From contig CAZDSF010000107.1 of the NCBI GenBank assembly GCA_964508025.1, positions 1-10,251 of the forward strand: DNA of 10,251 nt. Direction: 5' to 3'. The first letter of the stretch is position 1. Every line of letters begins with the position of its first letter. Origin of the DNA: JAAZNO01 sp964508025. Lineage in GTDB: Bacteria; Chloroflexota; Anaerolineae; B4-G1; SLSP01. This document shows, in pieces, positions 1 through 5,830 of the stretch. The translations under genes and the position numbers were made by a program. A model generated the notes under the pieces. The model worked only from the letters and a program-made list of their open reading frames with translations, was not told the DNA's origin and did no database searches.

Positions 1-20
1 AAATTGAGAGGAGAACGAAG

Positions 21-347
21 ATGCTAACGCTAACAGAACAGTATCAGGTGCGATTCGACCGCAGCGGGGGTGAGTTGGAGCGGCGCGTGACTGCTGCCGT
101 AGGCTTGCTCGCGTCGTACATTGTGACGACCGAACCGGAGGAGACGCCGCATCACGCGGAGCGGGTCGCCTGGGCGCGGGGCGTGCTACGCAGTGCCGAG
201 GCTTTGCAAGCCGGCGGCGAGGCGTTTATGAGCCACGTGACATTCAATGCCACCATCGCGGCGGCGTTGGCAGCGGGGCAGCAGCCGCCAGATAGCGACA
301 TCCGCTACGTGGTTGAGGTGAGCCTCAATCACGTGATCGGGGTGTAG
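21..347 (+). CDS. Conserved small phage protein downstream of capsid gene, function unknown
   Basis: This 108-residue protein has no assigned function. Its start is supported by a strong purine-rich ribosome binding site (GAGAGGAGA) just upstream of the ATG. It is largely alpha-helical by composition and has an N-terminal LTEQYQVRF element and a C-terminal DSDIRYVVEVSLNHVIGV element. From memory, siphovirus head modules often carry a protein of about 100 residues with this layout (an N-terminal 'L..qY...' and a C-terminal 'DsDI.f.v......GV') between the major capsid gene and the gp6-type connector gene; this gene is in exactly that place relative to the next one. It probably belongs to virion head assembly, but that is inferred from position only. 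It lies 39 bases before the connector gene and is probably in the same operon. Confidence 0.75.
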   Translation: MLTLTEQYQVRFDRSGGELERRVTAAVGLLASYIVTTEPEETPHHAERVAWARGVLRSAEALQAGGEAFMSHVTFNATIAAALAAGQQPPDSDIRYVVEVSLNHVIGV

Positions 348-386
348 TGCCGCTAAGCAGTTGTTAGCAGCACAGAAAGGAAAAAC

Positions 387-956
387 GTGGATGATCTGAT
401 CACGCGCGTGATTACGGGGCCGGTGATCGAGCCGGTGACGCTGAGCGAGGCGAAGCTGCATCTGCGGGTGGATACGAGCGCGGATGATGCGCTGATTACG
501 GCGCTGATTGCGGCGGCCAGGGAGATGATCGAGGAGCGCACTGGGCTGGCGCTGTTGACGCAGACACGCGATGCGCTGGCGTTGGCATTCCCGGCAGAGC
601 GGTACATAGAGCTGCTATATCCGCCGGTGCAAAGCGTCACGGGCGTGTACTACACAGAGACGGATGGCAGCTCGGAGCAGACGTTGAGCGCGGCCGCGTA
701 TACGTTGAGTGTGTGGAATGCGCGGATCACGCTGAAGTCGGGGTATGCCTGGCCTAGCGGCGAGATGCGGGTGCGCTATGTGTGCGGCTATACGGCGGCG
801 GCGAGTGTGCCGCAGCGGTTGAGGCAGGCGGTGTTGTTGCTGATCGGGCACTGGTACGAGAACCGGGAAGCGACGCAGAACGGAACGGTGCTCCGTGAGA
901 TTCCGTTGGCTGTAGAAGCGCTGATCAATCTGGAGCGGAGGACCTGGGGATTCTGA
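387..956 (+). CDS. Head-tail connector protein, gp6-like
   Basis: This protein probably forms the ring that docks on the portal and begins the head-tail joint, like HK97 gp6, SPP1 gp15 and the phiE125 gp8-type proteins. At 189 residues it fits the longer phiE125 gp8/YqbG-type branch. Near the N-terminus (residues 15-45) are the family signatures EPVTLSEAKLHLRV and then DDALITALIAAAREMIEERTG. The C-terminal helices read VPQRLRQAVLLLIGHWYENRE and then IPLAVEALINLERR, also typical. The start is GTG, chosen because AGAAAGG sits 6 nt upstream and the family motif begins right after it. The stop overlaps the next start (TGATG), which indicates translational coupling to the head closure gene. Confidence 0.93.
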   Translation: MDDLITRVITGPVIEPVTLSEAKLHLRVDTSADDALITALIAAAREMIEERTGLALLTQTRDALALAFPAERYIELLYPPVQSVTGVYYTETDGSSEQTLSAAAYTLSVWNARITLKSGYAWPSGEMRVRYVCGYTAAASVPQRLRQAVLLLIGHWYENREATQNGTVLREIPLAVEALINLERRTWGF

Positions 957-1273
957 TGCAAGCGGGCAATTTGCGCGAGCGGGTGACGTTGCAGCAGAAA
1001 ACGGTGACGCGCGATGCGTATGGCGCGGAGGTGATCACCTGGACGGACATCGCCACGGTGTGGGCGAGCGTGGAGCCGCTGCGCGGGCGGGAGTTCCTGG
1101 AGCAACGCCGCGATGGGCACGAGGTGACGACGCGGATCACGGTGCGGTATCGCAGCGGCTTGGAGCCGATTCATCGGGCGGTGCATCGGAGCACGGTATA
1201 TGACATTCAGGCTGTGATCCACCAGGAGACGCGGTTCAGGGCGCTGGAATTGCTCTGTTTGGCGGTGGGCTGA
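956..1273 (+). CDS. Head closure / head-tail adaptor protein (SPP1 gp16-like)
   Basis: This 105-residue protein matches the phage head-tail joining family (SPP1 gp16, HK97 gp7 type). The virion role is to bind the connector ring, gate the DNA channel and present a surface for the tail. The N-terminus MQAGNLRERVTLQQ followed by a D.YGAEV.TWTDIATVWASVEPL segment and REFLEQR is the usual signature: an opening beta strand 'l..RVtlq', then 'W.dv.tvWA.v.pl.g.e'. The mid-section TTRITVRYRSGL and the C-terminal YDIQAVIHQETRFRALELLC complete the small beta-barrel. Start and stop both use TGATG overlaps with the flanking genes. No strong separate ribosome binding site is visible, so re-initiation after the upstream gene is likely. 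Confidence 0.93.
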   Translation: MQAGNLRERVTLQQKTVTRDAYGAEVITWTDIATVWASVEPLRGREFLEQRRDGHEVTTRITVRYRSGLEPIHRAVHRSTVYDIQAVIHQETRFRALELLCLAVG

Positions 1274-1731
1274 TGGGCAAGGGCAAGCGGGTGACGGCGA
1301 AGATCGAGGGCGGTGCGGAATTGGTGCGCCGCTTGGAGAAGATGGGCCTGGATGTGAGACAGGTGGTGGAGGCGGCGGCGCAGGCTGGGGCGCAGGTGAT
1401 CGCAGACGCGGCGAATGGATTGGCGCCGGCTCCGCGCGTGTTAGTGGAGGCAGACGCCAAGGCGCGCAAGCCGGGCCGGGTGACGATGAGCGTGGGGCCG
1501 GATAAGGAAAAGTGGTATTGGATGTTTCTGGAGACCGGCGCCACGGAGCACCCGATTACGCCCAGGCGCAAGAAGGCGTTGGCGTTCGATGTGGATGGCG
1601 AGCGCGTGATGGCCTGGGCGGTGAAACATCCGGGGATGGCGGCGCGGCCTTTTTTGCGGCCGGCTTTCGATGCGGAGCAGGCAAACGCCAAGGATATGGT
1701 TGGCGAGCACATTAAGCAGGTGACGCGGTGA
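1273..1731 (+). CDS. HK97 gp10-like neck / tail-joining protein
   Basis: This 152-residue protein belongs to the HK97 gp10-like family, found in the neck region between head closure and tail completion proteins and thought to help join tail to head. Diagnostic elements are an N-terminal helix with GGAELVRRLEKMG, a central beta section KWYWMFLETGATEHPI (the family's 'Y..f.E.GT..hp'), and the C-terminal VKHPGMAARPFLRPAFD, matching the family's 'HPG..a.PFlrPA'. Its start overlaps the upstream stop (TGATG) and its own stop overlaps the next GTG start by four bases. Length is normal for the family and nothing looks broken. Confidence 0.9.
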   Translation: MGKGKRVTAKIEGGAELVRRLEKMGLDVRQVVEAAAQAGAQVIADAANGLAPAPRVLVEADAKARKPGRVTMSVGPDKEKWYWMFLETGATEHPITPRRKKALAFDVDGERVMAWAVKHPGMAARPFLRPAFDAEQANAKDMVGEHIKQVTR

Positions 1732-2114
1732 GTGATATTGCGGCGGCGGTGCATGAGTTGCTGAATGGCGTTTCTGGATTGGCATCGAAGGTGTATCCGG
1801 TGACGATTCCAGATGACATCAGCCTGCCGGCAGCGGCGTACCAGGTGATCAGCGATGTGCCGGAATACGCGCATGATGGGGCGGTGCGGTTGAGTCTGGC
1901 GCGGGTGCAGGTGACGCTGCACGCCGCGAGTTATAGCGCGGGTGTCACGCTGCTGAAGGCGGTGCAGACAGCGATCAGCGGGTATAGGGGCACGCTGACG
2001 TTGAGCAAGGTGCAAGTGCAGCACGTGTTTATAGATCGCGTGGCGGTGGTGTGGGGGAGCAATTTCCTGTTGCCGATGCAGCAGGTAGATTTGTTAATTC
2101 GGTACACGCTGTAG
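1728..2114 (+). CDS. Tail completion protein, gp17-like (DUF3168)
   Basis: This 128-residue protein fits the DUF3168 / SPP1 gp17 tail completion family, which caps the head-proximal end of the tail tube and lets it dock on the head closure ring. The N-terminus DIAAAVHELLNGVSGLASKVYPVTIPDD followed by LPAAAYQVIS is the family's opening ('i...l.....l...vyp...P.....P...y..is'). The section VQVTLHAASYSAGVTLLKAV is the typical strand-plus-helix, and the protein ends in strands with VDLLIRY. It starts with GTG within a GTGA overlap with the gp10-like gene, with GCAGGTG a few bases upstream as ribosome binding site. It is followed after 10 bases by the first tube gene. Confidence 0.9.
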   Translation: MSDIAAAVHELLNGVSGLASKVYPVTIPDDISLPAAAYQVISDVPEYAHDGAVRLSLARVQVTLHAASYSAGVTLLKAVQTAISGYRGTLTLSKVQVQHVFIDRVAVVWGSNFLLPMQQVDLLIRYTL

Positions 2115-2124
2115 GAGGTGCAAG

Positions 2125-2565
2125 GTGACGACTGAAGGGATGGCAGCTTATGGGACGCTGTTGCTGCGCGGCGATGGCGAGATTGCCGAGGAATTCACGG
2201 AGATTGCCGAGGTGGTGAGTATCTCCGGGCCAGCGTGGGCGCTGGATCCGTTGGAGATGACGAGCCACGACAGCGGCGGCAATCGGGAGTTCATCGGCGG
2301 GCTGATTGATGGGGGCGAGATCACGCTGGAATTGAATTTCATTCCCACCGATGAGACGCAGGGGATGGACGGCGGATTGATCGAGGATTTGCAGGGGCGC
2401 GTGATTCACAATTATCAACTGCAATTCACGGATGATCCGGTGACGCCCACGGTGTATGAGTTCCAGGCGTTCCCCACGGCGGTCGAGCCTTCGGCGCCGG
2501 TGGATGGGAAGTTGAGCGCCAGCATCACGCTGAAGGTGACGGGCGCGATCGCAGAGCAAGCATAG
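2125..2565 (+). CDS. Major tail tube protein, copy 1
   Basis: This 146-residue protein is a siphovirus tail tube subunit of the HK97/lambda-like kind; such subunits stack as hexamers around the tape measure to form the DNA conduit. The tube core is seen in LDPLEMTSHDSGG followed by REFIGGLIDGGEITLELNF (about residues 42-75) and the C-terminal FPTAVEPSAPVDGKLSASI then TLKVTG. The start is GTG with a near-perfect AGGAGGTG ribosome binding site at 2113-2120, among the strongest in the window, as expected for an abundant structural protein. It has a tandem paralogue immediately downstream, 12 bases away; this copy is 14 residues longer, with extra residues near position 17-30 and a different middle section. 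Confidence 0.88.
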   Translation: MTTEGMAAYGTLLLRGDGEIAEEFTEIAEVVSISGPAWALDPLEMTSHDSGGNREFIGGLIDGGEITLELNFIPTDETQGMDGGLIEDLQGRVIHNYQLQFTDDPVTPTVYEFQAFPTAVEPSAPVDGKLSASITLKVTGAIAEQA

Positions 2566-2577
2566 GGAGGTGCAGGG

Positions 2578-2976
2578 ATGACGACAGGCGGGAGAGCAGC
2601 ATACGGAACGTTGTTGAAGCGTGGCGCGACCACGCTGGCGGAGGTGACGAATCTCAGCGGGCCGGGGTTGAGCCTCGACCCGTTAGAAATGACGAGCCAT
2701 GACAGCGGCGGCGACCGGGAGTTCATCGGCGGGCTGTTGGATGGCGGCGAAGTGACGGCAGAAATCAACTTTATGCCGGGCAACGCGACGCACAAGCAGG
2801 TGATTGCGGATATGAAGGCGCGCACGGTGACGACGTGGAGCGTGGTCTTCCCGGATACGAGCACCTGGTCGTTTAGCGCGTTCCCCACGGCGTTCGAGCC
2901 GTCTGCCCCAGTAGATGGGAAGTTGGCGGCCAGCATCACGCTGAAGGTGACGGGCAGTGTAACCACGCCGGCGTAA
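2578..2976 (+). CDS. Tail tube protein, tandem paralogue (copy 2)
   Basis: This 132-residue protein is a second tail tube subunit. It shares LSLDPLEMTSHDSGG then REFIGGLLDGGEVTAEINF and the C-terminal FPTAFEPSAPVDGKLAASIT with copy 1, but the middle (NATHKQVIADMKARTVTTWS) resembles the canonical single-copy tube protein better than copy 1 does. DNA of the last 74 shared bases (2470-2543 versus 2881-2954) matches at 65 of 74 positions, so the two arose by tandem duplication or have been kept similar by gene conversion. It has its own strong GGGAGGTG ribosome binding site at 2565-2572, so both copies are probably well expressed. Which copy is the main tube subunit cannot be told from sequence. 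Confidence 0.86.
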   Translation: MTTGGRAAYGTLLKRGATTLAEVTNLSGPGLSLDPLEMTSHDSGGDREFIGGLLDGGEVTAEINFMPGNATHKQVIADMKARTVTTWSVVFPDTSTWSFSAFPTAFEPSAPVDGKLAASITLKVTGSVTTPA

Positions 2977-2989
2977 GGGAGTAGTGAGT

Positions 2990-3385
2990 ATGAGCTATTT
3001 GACGCGGGATGCAATTCTGGAAGCGCCGGATCTGAGTTTCGAGGATGTGGCGGTGCCGGAGTGGGGCGGTGTGGTGCGGGTGCGCGGGCTGACGGGCGCG
3101 GAGCGGGATGCGTTCGAGGCGAGTGTGGTGGAGCGCAAGGGCCGGGAGACGCGCATGAATATGGCGAATCTCCGGGCGCGCCTCGCGGCGCTGGCGATGG
3201 TGGACGCGGAGGGCAAGCGGCTCTTCAACGATGCGGATGTGGCGGCCCTGGGCAAGAAGAGCGGAGCGGCGCTGCATCGCGTGTTTGAGGTCGCGCAGCG
3301 GCTGTCTGGTATCACTGAGGCCGATATTTCGGAGTTGGAAAAAAACTCCGACAGCGGCCAGAGCGAAGGTTCTACTTCCGGCTAG
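2990..3385 (+). CDS. Tail assembly chaperone, zero-frame product (gpG-like)
   Basis: This protein of about 131 residues sits between tube and tape measure genes, where phage tail assembly chaperones lie; these coat the tape measure and recruit tube subunits and are absent from the finished virion. Its body, WGGVVRVRGLTGAERDAFEAS and later NMANLRARLAALAMVDAEGK then LFNDADVAALGKKSGAALHR, is typical of the TAC family ('v.vr.Lt..erd.......', 'a.l....i.d..G..lf...d...l'). I choose ATG 2990 over the in-frame GTG 2984 because AAGGGAG (2975-2981) is 8 nt from the ATG but only 2 nt from the GTG. The last 15 or so residues after the A-run are low complexity (S, G, E), as expected when most of the sequence constraint is on the shifted frame. 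A -1 shift at 3340-3346 would extend it into the next frame. Confidence 0.88.
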   Translation: MSYLTRDAILEAPDLSFEDVAVPEWGGVVRVRGLTGAERDAFEASVVERKGRETRMNMANLRARLAALAMVDAEGKRLFNDADVAALGKKSGAALHRVFEVAQRLSGITEADISELEKNSDSGQSEGSTSG

Positions 3386-3393
3386 CTCTGGCC
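3340..3393 (+). promoter_or_regulatory. Programmed -1 ribosomal frameshift signal with stem-loop
   Basis: Bases 3340-3346 read A AAA AAC in the chaperone's zero frame, an exact X XXY YYZ slippery heptamer. After a 9-nt spacer (3347-3355) comes GGCCAGAGC (3356-3364), perfectly complementary to GCTCTGGCC (3385-3393): a 9-bp stem. The 20-nt loop can itself pair GAAG (3365-3368) with CTTC (3375-3378). The zero-frame stop (TAG 3383-3385) lies at the 3' arm. The -1 frame is closed upstream by TGA at 3316-3318 and then open to 3678, so any shift must occur between 3319 and 3385, where this heptamer lies. The predicted fusion is about 229 residues (119 from the zero frame, 110 from the -1 frame). Confidence 0.85.
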
Positions 3394-3399
3394 CTGGGG

Positions 3400-3678
3400 A
3401 TGACGGTGGGAGAGCTCCTGGCCCGGATCAGCAGCCGGGAGCTCTCCGAGTGGATGGCTTACGCGCAATTGGAGCCATGGGGCGAGGCGCGCGCGGATTT
3501 GCGCGCGGGAATCGTGGCAAGCACGGTGGCGAATACGGCGCGGGATCCGAAGAAGCGCAAGAAGCCGTTTGCGCCGGAGGATTTCATGCCGAAGTTCGAG
3601 AAAGAGACGCAATCGGCAGAGGAGCAGCGGGCGCGCATGGATGCGCTGGCGGCGCTGGGGCTGGCAAAACAGAAGTGA
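3400..3678 (+). CDS. Tail assembly chaperone, frameshift-encoded domain (gpT-like part of a GT fusion)
   Basis: This frame carries the C-terminal half of the G-GT type chaperone pair. Coordinates from the first ATG are 3400-3678, 92 residues, but that ATG has no usable ribosome binding site, and the same frame is open without stop from 3319. Translation from the slippery site gives a leader with RRFYFRLALALGMTVGELLA, then SSRELSEWMAYAQLEPWGEA and RADLRAGIVASTVANTARD. This is the usual gpT-type pattern ('f...la..lg.tv.ell...s..El..w.ay....p.G..r.d...a.i'). In lambda-type tails the T part bridges to soluble tube subunits while the G part binds the tape measure. It is therefore most likely made only as a fusion with the upstream gene; free initiation at 3400 is a less likely alternative. 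Confidence 0.85.
   Translation: MTVGELLARISSRELSEWMAYAQLEPWGEARADLRAGIVASTVANTARDPKKRKKPFAPEDFMPKFEKETQSAEEQRARMDALAALGLAKQK
3409..3447 (+). repeat. Strong hairpin in the frameshifted chaperone frame
   Basis: GGAGAGCTCC (3409-3418) is perfectly complementary to GGAGCTCTCC (3438-3447). Inside, T3419 can wobble with G3437 and GGC (3420-3422) pairs with GCC (3434-3436), giving about 14 base pairs with an 11-nt loop. It lies 16 bases after the frameshift stem-loop and inside coding sequence. It could reinforce ribosome pausing or be a by-product of GC-rich codons; the perfect 10-bp arms make mere chance less attractive. No role is shown. Confidence 0.55.
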
Positions 3679-3685
3679 GGCACGG

Positions 3686-5830
3686 ATGAGCACACTGGCG
3701 ACGCTGGTGGTGAAGCTAATCGCGGATACAACGGATTTGGCGGAGGGGTTGGACTCTTCGGCGAAGAAGACCGGCAGCTTTATGGAAAGCATCACCGGCA
3801 ATGTGCAAGCGCTGGGGACGGCGGCGCTGGCAGGGCTGGGCGGCCTGGCGGCGGGGGCGATTGCGGCCGGCGCCGCGGCGCTGAGCATCGGCAACGATTT
3901 TGACGCGGCGTTGGATGGGATTGCGATCAAGACCGGGGCGACGGGCGAGACGCTGGCGGGGCTGGAGGAGGATTTCCGGCGCACGTTTGCTAATACGCCT
4001 GCGTCTATGGAAGATACTTCAGCGGCAATTGCAGAGTTGAATCGGCGCTTAAATCTTAGCGGCGAGCCATTACAAATGCTGTCTGGTCAGATGTTGGATC
4101 TATCCAGGATGCTTGAAACTGACGTGACCCAGAATGCGCAGTTGTTCAGCCGTGCAATTGGAGACTGGGGCATTCCCATGGAAGATAGCTCAAAGGCGCT
4201 GGATATGTTTTTCATTGCCAGTCAGCAGACGGGCATCGGTGTAGATTCTCTGATGCAGAAAGTTGTACAATTTGGTTCACCTCTGAGGTTAATGGGATTC
4301 ACGCTGGAAGAGAGCACAGCGCTTTTCGGAAAGTGGGAGCAGGAAGGCGTAAACGCCGAACTGGTGATGGGATCGCTGAGAATCGCCGCTGGTCAATTCT
4401 CGCGTGAAGGGGTGCCTTTGCGCGAGGGGCTGTTGCAGACGATTGATACCATCAAGAGCACAGAAGACAGTTCTAAAGCGCTGGCGGTGGCGATGGATAT
4501 TTTTGGAGCGCGGGCTGGTCCAGATATGGCAGCAGCGATTCGAGAAGGGCGGTTTGAGTTGGGTGATCTGCTGACAGTGCTAGACAACTCCGAGGGCGCG
4601 ATTGCGAACGCTGCAAAGCAGACGGACGGGTTTGCGGAGACGTTCCAGCGCTTGAAGAATCGGGCACTGCTGGCAATCGAGCCGGTGGGGACGGGGTTGC
4701 TGGATTTGGCGGATAAGGTGCTGGTGACGTTGATGCCGGCGTTCGATGTGCTGGCGGCGTTTATCGCCGGGCCGTTCGTGGAAGCATTTAGCGCGGTTCT
4801 GGAAAAGGGAACGGCGCTTTTGGATCTGATCTCCTGGACGGTGGAGAACGGCGGCAATTTGGAGATGGTCATCCGCAACGTTGTGGATCAGATCATGGAG
4901 TGGGTGGGCATCAATGACACGGCACGGGAATCCATTTGGGAAGTGATCAACGCGGTGCAGGATTTCATCGCGCCGATTGTGGAATGGATCGGCAAAAATG
5001 TAGAATTACAGGATGTGCTGATTGCGTTGGGGATTGCTATTGCGAGTGTGGTGATTCCGGCGTTGGGGGGCATTGTGGCGACGGCGGCGCCGGTGATTGC
5101 GACGGCGCTGCTGTTGATCGCGGCTGTGGCGGCGATCAGGGCGGCGTGGGAAAGTGATTTCCTGGGCATTCAGACGTTTGTGACGGGCATCCTTGACGGG
5201 TTGAGGCAGTTCTGGGCGGAGCACGGCGAGGCGATCACGGCGAAGGCGCGGGAGATTTGGGAAGCGGTGCTGCAAATCTTCGAGGTGTGGAAGGGGCAGG
5301 TAGAACGCTTGTTCGAGGCGTTCCGGCTGGCGTTCGAGGGCGACTGGCGCGGCTTTGGGGAGAAGCTGCGCGAGTGGTGGGATGAGGCGTGGCGGCTGAT
5401 CAAAGAGATCGGCCAAAAAACCTGGGATGCGATCAGGAAGTTTTTCACGGAGACGGATTGGGGCGCGGTGGGGCAGGCGATCATTGACGGGATCGTGAGC
5501 GCGCTGACGAATGGGGTGAGCGCGATTGCGGAGGCGGCGAAGAAGGCGGCGCAGGCGGCGCTGGATGCGGCGAAAGGCTTCCTGGGGATTTCCAGCCCCT
5601 CGAAGGCGTTCCGGTTTTTGGGCGAGATGAGTGTGGAGGGTTTTATGCTGCCTTTCGAGAAGGCGGATATGGGACCCATCGAGGACGCGATGCGACGGGT
5701 GGCCGGGGCAGCGGATGCCGAGGCGGTGACCCAGGTGGATAGCAGCCGGGTGATGAATATCACGATCAACACGGAGCAGGCGACGGATAGTATTCTGCGC
5801 GATCTGCTCGTGGTGGGGGCGATGGTATGA
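3686..5830 (+). CDS. Phage tail tape measure protein
   Basis: This 714-residue protein is the tape measure, which sets tail length and leaves the tube ahead of DNA at infection. I chose ATG 3686 because a GAGG lies 5 nt upstream and the protein opens with the typical LATLVVKLIADTTDLAEGLD; a longer in-frame extension upstream would overlap the chaperone frame. A hydrophobic Ala/Gly helix at about residues 42-69 is followed by FDAALDGIAIKTGATGETLA and the PhageMin_Tail-type core (about 75-310). A second strongly hydrophobic stretch, about 443-485, could insert in membrane. After charged helices comes the C-terminal FLGISSPSKAFRFLGEMSVEG (SPSK at 637-640), a very common tape measure ending. Nt about 3985-4600 has much lower GC than the rest, a sign of recombination. 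The stop overlaps the next start (ATGA). Confidence 0.95.
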   Translation: MSTLATLVVKLIADTTDLAEGLDSSAKKTGSFMESITGNVQALGTAALAGLGGLAAGAIAAGAAALSIGNDFDAALDGIAIKTGATGETLAGLEEDFRRTFANTPASMEDTSAAIAELNRRLNLSGEPLQMLSGQMLDLSRMLETDVTQNAQLFSRAIGDWGIPMEDSSKALDMFFIASQQTGIGVDSLMQKVVQFGSPLRLMGFTLEESTALFGKWEQEGVNAELVMGSLRIAAGQFSREGVPLREGLLQTIDTIKSTEDSSKALAVAMDIFGARAGPDMAAAIREGRFELGDLLTVLDNSEGAIANAAKQTDGFAETFQRLKNRALLAIEPVGTGLLDLADKVLVTLMPAFDVLAAFIAGPFVEAFSAVLEKGTALLDLISWTVENGGNLEMVIRNVVDQIMEWVGINDTARESIWEVINAVQDFIAPIVEWIGKNVELQDVLIALGIAIASVVIPALGGIVATAAPVIATALLLIAAVAAIRAAWESDFLGIQTFVTGILDGLRQFWAEHGEAITAKAREIWEAVLQIFEVWKGQVERLFEAFRLAFEGDWRGFGEKLREWWDEAWRLIKEIGQKTWDAIRKFFTETDWGAVGQAIIDGIVSALTNGVSAIAEAAKKAAQAALDAAKGFLGISSPSKAFRFLGEMSVEGFMLPFEKADMGPIEDAMRRVAGAADAEAVTQVDSSRVMNITINTEQATDSILRDLLVVGAMV

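Noticed and set aside
3569..3685. Longer N-terminus for the tape measure protein
   Set aside because: The extension overlaps the chaperone's second frame, is Arg/Trp-rich and atypical, while ATG 3686 has a ribosome binding site and a typical tape measure opening.
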